DNA from: Saccharopolyspora erythraea
Lineage (GTDB): Bacteria; Actinomycetota; Actinomycetes; Mycobacteriales; Pseudonocardiaceae
Length of the DNA stretch: 64,000 nucleotides
Direction of reading: 5' to 3'
NCBI RefSeq assembly: GCF_018141105.1
Contig: NZ_CP054839.1
Span: 5,769,411 to 5,833,410, forward strand
Below, in pieces: positions 1 to 8,353 of the stretch. The notes under the pieces were generated by a model. That model saw only the letters and a program-made list of their open reading frames with translations. It did no database searches and was not told the DNA's origin. Position numbers and translations under genes: made by a program. The first letter of the stretch is position 1; every line of letters starts with the position of its first letter.

Positions 1-209
1 GCCGTTGACGTGGAGTGTTCGCTACGTGGAGTTCGCGCGCTGACAGGGCACCTAAGCGTCACCCCGCTATGTACGGCGAGCCGCCGTCCGCCCCTGCGGT
101 CCAGACGGCGGTTCGAATTTGGACGAGTGGTCACCGGTCGTTCATGTGATGGGAGCAGGGCGGCCCAGCGTGCCGGTTAGCTTCACGACCACCGCACAAG
201 GAGGTCCAA

Positions 210-1769
210 TTGTTGGGGAAGTGCCCGGGCACCGCGCTCGCGACCGGCTCGCTCGTGCTCCTGCTGACGAGCACCGCATCGGGGTCTCCGGCCGCGCAGG
301 CCGAGCCGGAGTGGACGAGCCGGGAACTCGCACCCGGCGTCGAGGTCCGCAGTGGTGTGTTCGGTGCTCCTTCCGGCGATCAGCGCTGGACCGTGACGGT
401 CCGGATCCCTGGCGGCTCGGGGTCCGGTGGCTCGGACCCGGATGCCCCGGCGACGGAGCTGGGCACCGAGGCCGACGCCCACGCGCTCGGCCGGGAGCTG
501 ACCGGCGCCGGGTTCGCGCCCCGGGTGGAGCAGGTCGCCTGGCCGATGTTCGCCGACACACCGCGCGGCGCGCTGGGCTGGCGCGTGCGGGTGGGCGAGT
601 TCGGCACCAAGGACCAGGCGAGCGCTGAAGCGAGCAGGATCGCGGCGGCCGGACACCAGGCGGCCGCGGACTGGACCGGCTACGACGGCGAGTCGGCCGG
701 AGGCCCCTGGCGCGTGCACGTCGCGGTGGTGGATCCGAAGCGGTTCGGCGGCCGCGTGCAGGCTTCCCACGGGCAGGCCGTGACCGGCCGCGAGACCACC
801 TCGGCGATGTCCTCGGCGGCCAACGCCGTGGTCGGCGTCAACGGCGGCTTCTTCACCATGCAGGACGAGGACGGCATCCCCGGCGAGCCCGCCGGCGTCG
901 GCGTCTACGGCGGGCGGCTCCAGAGCGAGGCCACCAACGGCCGGGTGGCTCTTCGGCTGGGCCGGTCCCCGAAGATCGAGCAGCTCGCCACCGCCGTGTC
1001 GGTGCGTTCGGGCCGCGCGCAACGCGTGGTGAACGGGATCAACCGCAAACCCGGCATCATCCGCAACTGCGGACAGCCCGGGGGCGTGCCCACCGAGCGA
1101 CCGCAGCACGACGTCACGTGCACCAACCCCGACGAGCTCGTACTGCTCACGCCGCAACTGGGCGGGCAGGCCCCGGCCGGCGAGGGCGTCGAGGCCGTGC
1201 TCGACGCCCAGTACCGGGTCACCGCCCTGCGCCCACGTGGCGGTCCGGTTCCAGCCGACGGCCATGTCCTGCAAGGGATCGGCAACGGCGCGACCTGGCT
1301 GACCGACCACGCCAGGACCGGCACCCCGCTCGTCGTCGACCAGCAGGTCCGCGCAGGCAGGAGCGCGGTTCCGCTGGCGGGCAACGACATCGTCAACGGC
1401 GGTCCGTGGTTGGTGCGCGACGGGCGGGAGTACGTGGACGCGGCCACCGACGGCATCGTGCATCCGGATGACCCCTCTTTCGTCTACGGGTGGGGAGTGC
1501 GGCGCCAGCCGCGCACCATGGCCGGCATCGACGAGGCGGGCCGCCTGCTGCTGGTCACCGTCGACGGGCGCCAGCCGGACAGCAGCGCGGGCTTCACCCT
1601 GCTGGAAGCGGCGCGCTTCATGCGTTCGCTGGGCGCCGTGGACGCGATGAACCTCGACGGCGGCGGCTCGACCTCGTTCGTCGTCGACGGAAAGCTGGCC
1701 AACTCCCCGTCCGACCCCACCGGCGAACGTGCCGTCGGAGACGCCCTGGTGGTCGTCCCCGGGCGCTGA
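210..1769 (+). CDS. Secreted phosphodiester glycosidase (NAGPA family) with SPOR-like region
   Basis: A 519-residue exported protein. Residues 1-32 form a signal peptide with a hydrophobic core ending near an Ala-rich cleavage site. Residues about 90-165 resemble a SPOR-type (peptidoglycan-binding) repeat. The rest is a phosphodiester glycosidase domain (PF09992, the family of the mammalian uncovering enzyme NAGPA), with the family signatures VGVNGGFF near residue 209 and MNLDGGGSTSF near residue 480. Family members cleave phosphodiester-linked sugars; the bacterial substrate is unknown, and a cell-wall glycopolymer would fit the SPOR-like region. The start is TTG at 210, placed by an AAGGAGG ribosome site at 198-204; TTG at 213 is also possible. 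It converges on the methyltransferase gene at 1792 with a 22-base gap. Confidence 0.85.
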   Translation: MLGKCPGTALATGSLVLLLTSTASGSPAAQAEPEWTSRELAPGVEVRSGVFGAPSGDQRWTVTVRIPGGSGSGGSDPDAPATELGTEADAHALGRELTGAGFAPRVEQVAWPMFADTPRGALGWRVRVGEFGTKDQASAEASRIAAAGHQAAADWTGYDGESAGGPWRVHVAVVDPKRFGGRVQASHGQAVTGRETTSAMSSAANAVVGVNGGFFTMQDEDGIPGEPAGVGVYGGRLQSEATNGRVALRLGRSPKIEQLATAVSVRSGRAQRVVNGINRKPGIIRNCGQPGGVPTERPQHDVTCTNPDELVLLTPQLGGQAPAGEGVEAVLDAQYRVTALRPRGGPVPADGHVLQGIGNGATWLTDHARTGTPLVVDQQVRAGRSAVPLAGNDIVNGGPWLVRDGREYVDAATDGIVHPDDPSFVYGWGVRRQPRTMAGIDEAGRLLLVTVDGRQPDSSAGFTLLEAARFMRSLGAVDAMNLDGGGSTSFVVDGKLANSPSDPTGERAVGDALVVVPGR

Positions 1770-1791
1770 GGCCCGGCGACCGGACAGGTCG

Positions 1792-2838
1792 TTAGGGCCT
1801 GATCTCGTAGACGAGGTTGAACGGGGTCTGCGTGGCGCGCCGGAACCGGGTGAAACCGGCGTCGGCGGCCACTCGGCGGGTCGCGCTCTCGCCGGCCTGG
1901 GCACCGAGCGCGTATCCGCCCGGCTGGGAAAGGGCGTTGGGCACGCAGAGGAACGTGGAGCCGCTGTAGTACAGCCGTCCGACGGGGTTGAAGTTGTCCT
2001 CCACGTCGTCGGCGGCGTTGGGCTCGACCAGCAGCCAGGTCCCGTCCGGTGCCAGCGCCCGCCGCACCTGGCGGGCGGCACCGAGCGGGTCGCCCATGTC
2101 GTGCAGGCAGTCGAACATCGTCACCAGGTCGAAGTCGCCGCCGGTGAAGGACTGCGCGGTGGAGACCTCGAAGGTGACCCGGTCGGTGACCCCGGCCCTG
2201 GCGGCCTGCTTGCGGGCCAGCTCGATCGACTCGGCGTGGTAGTCCGAGCCGACGACGGTGGTGCGCGGGTATGCCTGGGCGATCAGCACCGAGGTGGAGC
2301 CGAGTCCGCAGCCGAGGTCGGCCACCCGGGCACCGGCGGTGAGCTTCGCGTCGACCCCCTCCAGCGCCGGGATCCAGCTCGCGACCAGCTCGGCCACGTA
2401 GCCGGCCCGGTAGAAGGCGTCGCAGCCGACGAAGACGTCCTCGTGGTGCTCGTGCCAGCCGAACCCGGCACCGGTGCGGAACGCTTCGGTGATCCGGGGT
2501 TCGGCGCGCAGCATGCCCAGCGCGACGAGGAACGCGGCGGGCAGGTTCGGGCCGTTCGGGTCGGCCAGGCAGAACGCCTGTTCCTCGCTGAGCGAGAACT
2601 CCCCGGTCGCCGGGTCGTAGCCGACGTAGCCGCCGGCGGCCTGACCGCGCAGCCACTCGGTGAGGTAACGCAGGTCGTACCCGGTCCGCTCGGCGAACTG
2701 GTCGGGCGTCGCCGGGGCCTGCGCCAGCGCGCGGTAGAGGCCGAGCCGGTGACCGATCACGACCGAGCCGGCGGCCTCCGTCGCGGCCAGGTCGGTGACG
2801 AACCGCCCGAGGAACTCGTCGACCTTGCTGTGGTCCAT
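1792..2838 (-). CDS. SAM-dependent methyltransferase, Rv2258c-like
   Basis: A 348-residue protein. An N-terminal winged-helix-like region (about residues 1-90), usual in small-molecule O-methyltransferases, is followed by a class I Rossmann methyltransferase domain with the SAM motif VADLGCGLG near residue 170. The arrangement matches the mycobacterial Rv2258c group; its substrate is unknown. The ATG at 2838 is chosen over an in-frame upstream start because GGGAGGGG sits just before it. The next gene, transcribed away from it, is also a methyltransferase but from a different subgroup, so the two are not a recent duplication. Confidence 0.8.
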   Translation of the reverse strand: MDHSKVDEFLGRFVTDLAATEAAGSVVIGHRLGLYRALAQAPATPDQFAERTGYDLRYLTEWLRGQAAGGYVGYDPATGEFSLSEEQAFCLADPNGPNLPAAFLVALGMLRAEPRITEAFRTGAGFGWHEHHEDVFVGCDAFYRAGYVAELVASWIPALEGVDAKLTAGARVADLGCGLGSTSVLIAQAYPRTTVVGSDYHAESIELARKQAARAGVTDRVTFEVSTAQSFTGGDFDLVTMFDCLHDMGDPLGAARQVRRALAPDGTWLLVEPNAADDVEDNFNPVGRLYYSGSTFLCVPNALSQPGGYALGAQAGESATRRVAADAGFTRFRRATQTPFNLVYEIRP

Positions 2839-2961
2839 CGCGGCCCCCTCCCGTCGGCCCGGACTCACACCGCTCTAGCACCGCCCGCACCGGTGCCGTA
2901 GGGCCGACAGACCCTGCTCATCCGGTGGTGGCCCTGCTGGGTGGCGGAGATACCGTCAGGT

Positions 2962-3753
2962 GTGGACGACACCTGGGCCGGTTTGGCCGACCAGTTCGCC
3001 GACGAGGCTTACGCCTCGGTGAAGGGGCGCGTGCGCACCTACGTGTTGCACCAGCAGCTGCTCGAGCATCTGCCGCCGCCTCCGGCGCCGGTGCTCGACG
3101 TCGGCGGCGGCGCGGGCCACCAGTCGTTTCCGCTGGCCCAGGCCGGCTACGACGTGACGTTGCTCGACCCGTCGTCGGCGATGCTGGACAAAGCCCGACA
3201 CCGACTCCAGCGGCTGTCCGGTGAAGCCCGGCGACGGGTGACGCTCCTGGAGGCCGACGGCGAGAACGCCGCAGAGGCGGTGAACGGCCGGCGCTTCGCC
3301 ACCGTGCTGTGCCACGGCGTGCTCGGCTACCAGGAGCAGCCGGAGCCGTTGGTCGACCAGCTTTGCCGGTGCGCTGCCCCCGACGGCGTGGTCTCGATCA
3401 TGGCGGGCAACGCGAACGCGATGGCGGTGCGCCCGGCCCTGGAACGGCGGTGGGACGACGCTCTGGCGTCGTTCGACGCCCGCGGCGAGGTCGGGGTGCT
3501 GGGAGTGCCGACCCGAGCCGACACGGTGGAGGAGCTCAGCGCGCTCGTGCGGGACCGCGGCGTGGAGCCACTGCGCTGGTACGGGGTGTGGCTGTTCGTC
3601 GACTGGCTCGATTTCAGCGGAGCCGAGCTGGACCCGGGCGACTCGAAGGAGGTGGCGGCGGCCGCCGCGGTCGAACTCGAAGCCGGCAGGCGCGACCCCT
3701 ACCGCCGGCTCAGCCGCGTCTTCCACCTCGTGGGGCGCAAAGTTCCGAGCTGA
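2962..3753 (+). CDS. Class I SAM-dependent methyltransferase, SmtA/CmoM-like
   Basis: A methyltransferase of about 263 residues with the SAM-binding motif VLDVGGGAGH near residue 45 and an acidic residue at the end of beta-2 (LLDPS). The general layout resembles the SmtA/CmoM group, some of which act on tRNA wobble uridines, but motif similarity alone cannot set the substrate. I prefer GTG at 2962, which has GGCGGAG about 11 bases upstream; GTG at 2941 in the same frame would add seven residues. It ends 27 bases before the convergent AraC-type gene. Confidence 0.75.
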   Translation: MDDTWAGLADQFADEAYASVKGRVRTYVLHQQLLEHLPPPPAPVLDVGGGAGHQSFPLAQAGYDVTLLDPSSAMLDKARHRLQRLSGEARRRVTLLEADGENAAEAVNGRRFATVLCHGVLGYQEQPEPLVDQLCRCAAPDGVVSIMAGNANAMAVRPALERRWDDALASFDARGEVGVLGVPTRADTVEELSALVRDRGVEPLRWYGVWLFVDWLDFSGAELDPGDSKEVAAAAAVELEAGRRDPYRRLSRVFHLVGRKVPS

Positions 3754-3780
3754 CGGGACAACAGCGGCCAGGTGCTGAGG

Positions 3781-4602
3781 TCAGCCCGCGCGGTTGCCCC
3801 GAAGCGTCGCCCCGGTCCGGGCGTACTGGCCCGGGGCAATGCCCAGGACCCGCTTGAAATGCCGGGTGAGGTGGGACTGGTCGTAGAAGCCGGCCGCGGT
3901 CGCCACCTCGCCCGGGGGTCGTCCGTCGAGGAGCAGCCGGCGGGCGAGGTCGACGCGGCGGGACGTCACGTACTGGTGGGGTGCGATGCCGAACGCGGCG
4001 CTGAACGCGCGTACGAGGTGCGCCGGGTGGGCGTGCAGCAGGCTCGCGCTCTCGGCCAACGTGGTGCCTTCGAGGAGGCGCTCGTCGAGGATGTCGCGGA
4101 GATCCTGTGCGATGCCGCGGCCAGGCACCGCGCCGGCGATGGACGCACTGGGGCGCAGGTGCTCGCGCAGCCGCTGGCCGACGAGGGCCAGGCGGCTCTC
4201 CGCCTCGAGCTCGTCTCCCCGGTTGGCGAGTGCGGTGTGCAGCTGTCCGACACGTGCGCGCAGCACGGGATCGGTGAGGTCCGGACCGTCGACCGCCGGC
4301 CCGATGAAGCTCTCGTCCAGCAGCGTCGTGTCGAGGTAGAGCACCCGCTTGCGGAAGCCGTGGGAAGTGGCAGCCGAGCCGTTGTGCGGGACGTGCGGGG
4401 GCAGCAGGCTGACGGTGTCGCCCGGGGTGCCGCGCTCGTGGTGGTCCAGGTCGTAGCGGACCGCCCCGTCGTCGACGACCAGCAGCGTCCAGGCGTCGTG
4501 GACGTGCATGGGGTACACGTGCTCCGTGAAGTGGGCGTGGAGAACCTCCGTGACGCCCGGGACCGACGGGCGCCACGCGGAGATTTCCTGCTGGGACGCC
4601 AT
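3781..4602 (-). CDS. AraC-family transcriptional regulator
   Basis: A 273-residue regulator with an N-terminal cupin ligand-binding domain (residues about 10-110, His-rich around HVYPMHVHD) and two C-terminal helix-turn-helix motifs (about 170-270, ending in the AraC signature AAGFYDQSHLTRHFKRVLGIAPGQY). The ATG at 4602 begins the conserved part. It is divergent from the DUF2000 gene at 4653 across a 50-base gap, so it may control that gene and itself. This pairing (AraC regulator beside DUF2000) is the only clue to its target; the ligand is unknown. Confidence 0.85.
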   Translation of the reverse strand: MASQQEISAWRPSVPGVTEVLHAHFTEHVYPMHVHDAWTLLVVDDGAVRYDLDHHERGTPGDTVSLLPPHVPHNGSAATSHGFRKRVLYLDTTLLDESFIGPAVDGPDLTDPVLRARVGQLHTALANRGDELEAESRLALVGQRLREHLRPSASIAGAVPGRGIAQDLRDILDERLLEGTTLAESASLLHAHPAHLVRAFSAAFGIAPHQYVTSRRVDLARRLLLDGRPPGEVATAAGFYDQSHLTRHFKRVLGIAPGQYARTGATLRGNRAG

Positions 4603-4652
4603 GCAAAGAACGTACAAGACGACGGGGGCGCGCGGCCCGCACCATCCGGGGC

Positions 4653-5120
4653 ATGAGAACGACGCAAGGGACTGAGAGCCAGGCCGGTGCAGGGGCGGAG
4701 AACGCGCCGGTTCGCTTCGACACGAAGATCGCCGTGCTGTTGCGCGACGACCTGGAGTCCTGGCAGCGGCTGAACGTGACCGCCTTCGCCGTCAGCGGCC
4801 TCGGCACCGCCGCACCCGAGGTGATCGGCGAGCCGTACGCCGACGCCGACGGCACCGCGTACCTGCCCATGTTCCGCCAGCCCGTGCTGGTCTTCGCGGG
4901 AACGAAGGAGGTGCTCACCACCGCGCACGGCCGTGCGCTGTCCCGCTCGTTGCCGACGGCCGTGTTCACCTCGGACCTGTTCGGCACCGGCAACGACCGG
5001 GACAACCGGGCAGCCGTGCGGGCGGTGGGCACCGACCGGCTCGACCTGGTGGGAATGGCCGTCCACGGGCCGCGCAACGCGGTGGACAAGGTCCTCAAAG
5101 GGGCGCGGTTGCACCCCTGA
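4653..5120 (+). CDS. DUF2000 family protein
   Basis: A 155-residue soluble protein matching DUF2000, a family structurally related to peptidyl-tRNA hydrolase 2 but without an assigned role. The conserved segments are FDTKIAVLLRDDLESWQ near residue 22, the PMFRQPVLVFAG segment in the middle, and DLVGMAVHGPRNAVDKVLKGARLHP at the C-terminus. The gene is complete, starts with ATG, and lies divergent from the AraC-type regulator. A strong hairpin follows 12 bases after the stop. Confidence 0.8.
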   Translation: MRTTQGTESQAGAGAENAPVRFDTKIAVLLRDDLESWQRLNVTAFAVSGLGTAAPEVIGEPYADADGTAYLPMFRQPVLVFAGTKEVLTTAHGRALSRSLPTAVFTSDLFGTGNDRDNRAAVRAVGTDRLDLVGMAVHGPRNAVDKVLKGARLHP

Positions 5121-5132
5121 GACGCCGCGGCA

Positions 5133-5168
5133 CCCTCGTCGGGCCTGCCGTGGCAGGTCCGACGAGGG
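5133..5168. terminator. Bidirectional hairpin terminator
   Basis: A 17-bp stem (5133-5149 with 5152-5168) containing one G-U-type mismatch lies between the convergent DUF2000 gene and the 5'-nucleotidase gene. There is little T-tract, as is common in actinomycetes. Its position in a 57-base convergent gap supports a shared terminator. Confidence 0.75.
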
Positions 5169-5177
5169 GTTCTGGCC

Positions 5178-6869
5178 TTACGGGATCGCCGTGATGCGGT
5201 CCGCCGGCGGCGGCGCCACTCCCGGGTGCGCGCGGAGGTAGGCGACGAGCGCGTCGAGGTCCACCGGGCCTCCCGTGATGCCGGTTCCCCCGGTGAACTC
5301 GGTGAACCCGTCGCCGCCGCCTGCCAGGAAGTTGTTCACCGCGACCCGGTAGGGCGCGTTCGGGTCGACCGGCTGACCGGCGATGGTGATGCCGGAGACC
5401 TTCGAACCGACCGGCGCGGATGCCGAGTAGGTGTAGCGCAACGTGGCCGAGACCTGCAGGACGCGCGTCGCGCCCGGCTGCCACTGCTGTTCGAGAACGG
5501 CCTTCAGCTGCGCGCCGGTCAACGTCATCGTCTGCATGACGTTGCCGAAGGGCTGCACCGCGTACGCCTCGCCGTAGGTCACCACCCCGTCGCCCTCACC
5601 GGCGGGGGAAGAGGCGTGCACGAGGTCGGTCCTGATCCCGCCCGGGTTGGTGATGGCGACCTGCGCACCGCCCGCGGCGGTCGCCTCCAGCTGCGCATCG
5701 GCGATCACGTCGCCGAGCGGGGACTCACCGGAGGGCGCGGCCTGGCGCACGAGGTCCGCCGCGATCGTGCCGACCGTGCGGTTGGCGATCGGCCCCGCCT
5801 TCGCCGCGGCCTCGTCGATCAGCCGCTGCGCGACGGGATCGGGCGGCACGTCCCGGGTGACGACCTCGTTGCGCGCCCGGGTCCGCGCACGCACCACGTC
5901 CTGGCTCTTCTTGTCGATCGTCAGGTCGGCCACCGACAGCAGCCGGCCGAACGAGGCGCCCTGCAGCAGGGTCCGCGGGTTGCCCGCGGGGTCGTTCACC
6001 ACGCAGTTGTACTGCTGGTGGCTGTGCCCGGTGAAGATCACGTCAACCTTCGGCGAGGCGTGCGCGGCGATCTCCGATGCCGGGCCCGGTGTCACGCGGC
6101 AGTCGTCGGGGCCGCCGCCCTCGGTGTTGTCGCCCTGGTGCAGCAGTACGGCCTGGACCTTCACCCCGAAGCGGTCCAGCAGGTCGGCGGTGCGGTCGAT
6201 CGCCTCGACCTCGTCGCCGAACTCGAGCCCCTCGACCGCCTCCGGCGTGACCATCGCGGGCAGGTCCTCCAGGGTCGCCCCGATGATCCCGACCGGCGTG
6301 CCGCCGACCCGCTCGATGCTGAACGGCAGCAGGGCGGGCCTACCGTCGTCGAACGTGACGTTCGCGCCCAGGTAGGGGAAATCCGCCCCGTCGTAGGAGT
6401 CGCGGAACTGGCACCCGTCGGCCGGGTGGCAACCCCCGGACTGGATGCGCCGCAGCTCGGCGTAGCCCTCGTCGAACTCGTGGTTGCCCGCGACGGACGC
6501 GCGGACCCCGAGCTCGTTGAGCAGGCCGATGGTCGGCTCGTCGTGGAACAGCGCCGACTTCACCGGCGACGCGCCCACGTTGTCCCCCACCGAGAGCACC
6601 ACCGAGTTCGGGGCCTCGTCGCGCAGCCGGCCCACGTGCGTCGCGAGGTAGGCGGCACCTCCGGCGTCCACGGTCCTGCTGTCGGGCAACGTCACCCGTC
6701 CGGACGAACCCGCCGGCGGATCGAGGTTGCCGTGCAGATCGTTGAACGCGATCAACCGGACGTCCACCGTCCCACCTGCCGCACTCACCGGTGCCCCCGG
6801 CAACGCCATGGTGGCCAGCAACGCGGCCCCGGCCATCGCGGCACCGCGGCCCAACGGACTTCGTCCCAC
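5178..6869 (-). CDS. Secreted bifunctional metallophosphatase/5'-nucleotidase
   Basis: A 563-residue exported enzyme of the UshA/5'-nucleotidase family, which hydrolyses extracellular nucleotides or other phosphoesters. After a Sec signal peptide (residues about 1-33), the calcineurin-like metallophosphoesterase domain carries all metal motifs: AFNDLHGN, SVGDNVGAS, AGNHEFDEG and TGHSHQQY. The C-terminal 5_nucleotid_C substrate domain follows (about residues 320-530, with NPGGIRTD and QPFGN). GTG at 6869 is chosen because GGGAGGAAGG is placed six bases upstream and it starts directly before the signal peptide; a longer reading frame upstream would add an unlikely hydrophilic leader. Confidence 0.9.
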   Translation of the reverse strand: MGRSPLGRGAAMAGAALLATMALPGAPVSAAGGTVDVRLIAFNDLHGNLDPPAGSSGRVTLPDSRTVDAGGAAYLATHVGRLRDEAPNSVVLSVGDNVGASPVKSALFHDEPTIGLLNELGVRASVAGNHEFDEGYAELRRIQSGGCHPADGCQFRDSYDGADFPYLGANVTFDDGRPALLPFSIERVGGTPVGIIGATLEDLPAMVTPEAVEGLEFGDEVEAIDRTADLLDRFGVKVQAVLLHQGDNTEGGGPDDCRVTPGPASEIAAHASPKVDVIFTGHSHQQYNCVVNDPAGNPRTLLQGASFGRLLSVADLTIDKKSQDVVRARTRARNEVVTRDVPPDPVAQRLIDEAAAKAGPIANRTVGTIAADLVRQAAPSGESPLGDVIADAQLEATAAGGAQVAITNPGGIRTDLVHASSPAGEGDGVVTYGEAYAVQPFGNVMQTMTLTGAQLKAVLEQQWQPGATRVLQVSATLRYTYSASAPVGSKVSGITIAGQPVDPNAPYRVAVNNFLAGGGDGFTEFTGGTGITGGPVDLDALVAYLRAHPGVAPPPADRITAIP

Positions 6870-7037
6870 AGCCTTCCTCCCGAAGAGTCCACGCGAGCCC
6901 CAGGTGAGGGGGTCCGACCGCTGATCTTGCTCGTTCGAACGGGCGAAAACCAGCACTTCGCGTCGACTTCAGGTGAACGCGCCGCCACCCGGAAGCGGCA
7001 CGGTGGCGTGGTGGCCGGTCACCGGTCTCGGCCGCGG

Positions 7038-7358
7038 TCAGGCGCCGGGGGCGCGGAAGTCGAGGCTCTTGCGCGCGGCCTCGTCGATCTCCTCGGGGCG
7101 CAGGAGCCGCACCGCTCTGGACGTGACGGCCCCGGTGGCCCGCACCGCCATGGCCGTGGCGGCCATGGAGACGTCGTCGGGCATGTCGACGACGATGTGG
7201 AAGTCGTCGGGGCCGAACGCGAAGTACATCGACTCGAGCGTTCCGCCGCACGAGCTGAGGACCCGCTCGACGGCCTCCCGCCGCCCGGTGCCACCCTCGG
7301 CGAGCACCCCCTTCGTGCCCTCGGCTGTGTAGCTGCCCTGCACCAGGTACTTCGGCAT
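7038..7358 (-). CDS. GYD domain-containing protein
   Basis: A 106-residue protein covering one GYD domain, named for a conserved Gly-Tyr-Asp-type motif in a ferredoxin-like alpha/beta fold. The N-terminal strand reads PKYLVQGSYT, and the middle contains FAFGPDDFHIVVDMPDD. Molecular function is unknown. The start is ATG at 7358 with GGGGGAGCG in front. It stands alone between the nucleotidase and an unknown gene on the same strand (117-base gap upstream), so an operon is uncertain. Confidence 0.8.
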   Translation of the reverse strand: MPKYLVQGSYTAEGTKGVLAEGGTGRREAVERVLSSCGGTLESMYFAFGPDDFHIVVDMPDDVSMAATAMAVRATGAVTSRAVRLLRPEEIDEAARKSLDFRAPGA

Positions 7359-7476
7359 GTCGCTCCCCCATCCGCCGTGCGGCCGCCCGCGGCCGCGGTT
7401 CGGCTCCCACCCTCGGACACGAGAGCGGGCTCGGCCATTCGGAGGGCTGGCCGGGGTCCGCGCCCACGAGCGGTGT

Positions 7477-8187
7477 TCAGGCCCGGAAACCGGGGCGGCG
7501 TTCGGCCAGCCGCTCCCGCAGCGGCGCGTAGTCGTGGTCGGGGAACAGCCTCGGGAAGAGGTCGAGCATGATCTCCATGAACCGCCCGGAAACCCTGAAC
7601 TCACCGTCGTCGTGCATCGAGACGTCGGTGAACAGGAACTGCCAGCCGAAGGTTCCCTTCGTGATGCGCAGCGTTTCGAGGTATCCGGGGTAGTCGAGGT
7701 CCATCCGGTGGTAGCCCTTGGTCGTCGCGTCGAACCACAGCTCGGGATTGGCCACGCCGGGCTGGATCCGCAGCATCGAGAGATGCCCGACTCCGGTCTC
7801 CCCGGTTCCGTCGAAGCTCCGCAGCTCGGAATAGAGCTGCCGTTCTTCAGGAGACGGGTCGTAGAGGCGCGCCACGAGCGGACCCCCGTGGACCGCCTGG
7901 TGGATGTTGAGCAGGTCGAACTCCCCGGCGATGAGCGATTCCTCCTCGTACTCCGGGTGGGGGACGTCCCACACCGCCGCGATGCTGGAAAAGCGCAGGT
8001 GGTAGCTCTTCAGCGACGGGTCGAGCTCGATGCCGTCCCGTTCGGCCAGTTCGGCGAACACCTGGTCGGCGTCAGCGGTGGTATCCAGCTCGCACGGTTC
8101 GCCCTGGTCGAGCCTGATGTCCGGGCACCTGCGCAGCTCCTCCAGCACACTGAGCCATGTGGTCTCGTACGCGGTCAGCTCGGTCAT
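7477..8187 (-). CDS. Conserved-looking protein of unknown function
   Basis: A 236-residue acidic, soluble protein that I do not recognise. It has no signal peptide or membrane segment. The ATG at 8187 is preceded by GAGGAGG and codon third positions are strongly G/C, so it is a real gene. Alternating hydrophobic and acidic segments with a Trp (SIAAVWDVPHP) and a repeated Phe/Leu-rich C-terminus (FMEIMLDLFPRLFPDHDY) vaguely recall SUKH/SMI1-type immunity proteins, but the match is too weak for a claim. Neighbours give no help. Confidence 0.6.
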   Translation of the reverse strand: MTELTAYETTWLSVLEELRRCPDIRLDQGEPCELDTTADADQVFAELAERDGIELDPSLKSYHLRFSSIAAVWDVPHPEYEEESLIAGEFDLLNIHQAVHGGPLVARLYDPSPEERQLYSELRSFDGTGETGVGHLSMLRIQPGVANPELWFDATTKGYHRMDLDYPGYLETLRITKGTFGWQFLFTDVSMHDDGEFRVSGRFMEIMLDLFPRLFPDHDYAPLRERLAERRPGFRA

Positions 8188-8295
8188 GCGCCGCTCCTCC
8201 TCTGTGGATTGATCAACTGCTGCGACGCGGCGCACGAGCGGCTGGTTCCCCCGGACCGGCTTTCACACCGCTGCGCGGCGGGCCCTCCGCGCAGA

Positions 8296-8333
8296 GATCG
8301 ACCCGGACGGACCGAAGTCCGTCCGGGTCGATC
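8296..8333. terminator. Hairpin terminator after the symporter operon
   Basis: A perfect 16-bp inverted repeat (8296-8311 and 8318-8333) with the six-base loop CCGAAG lies 20 bases beyond the stop of the symporter gene read leftward. No T-run is present. It is the natural end of the DUF485-symporter transcript. Confidence 0.8.
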
Positions 8334-8353
8334 GCCTTGGCAGGAGCCGGGGT

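Noticed and set aside
183-2081. A 632-codon minus-strand frame over the phosphodiester glycosidase gene
   Set aside because: Antisense to a gene with signal peptide, ribosome site and family motifs; its translation has no recognisable domain.
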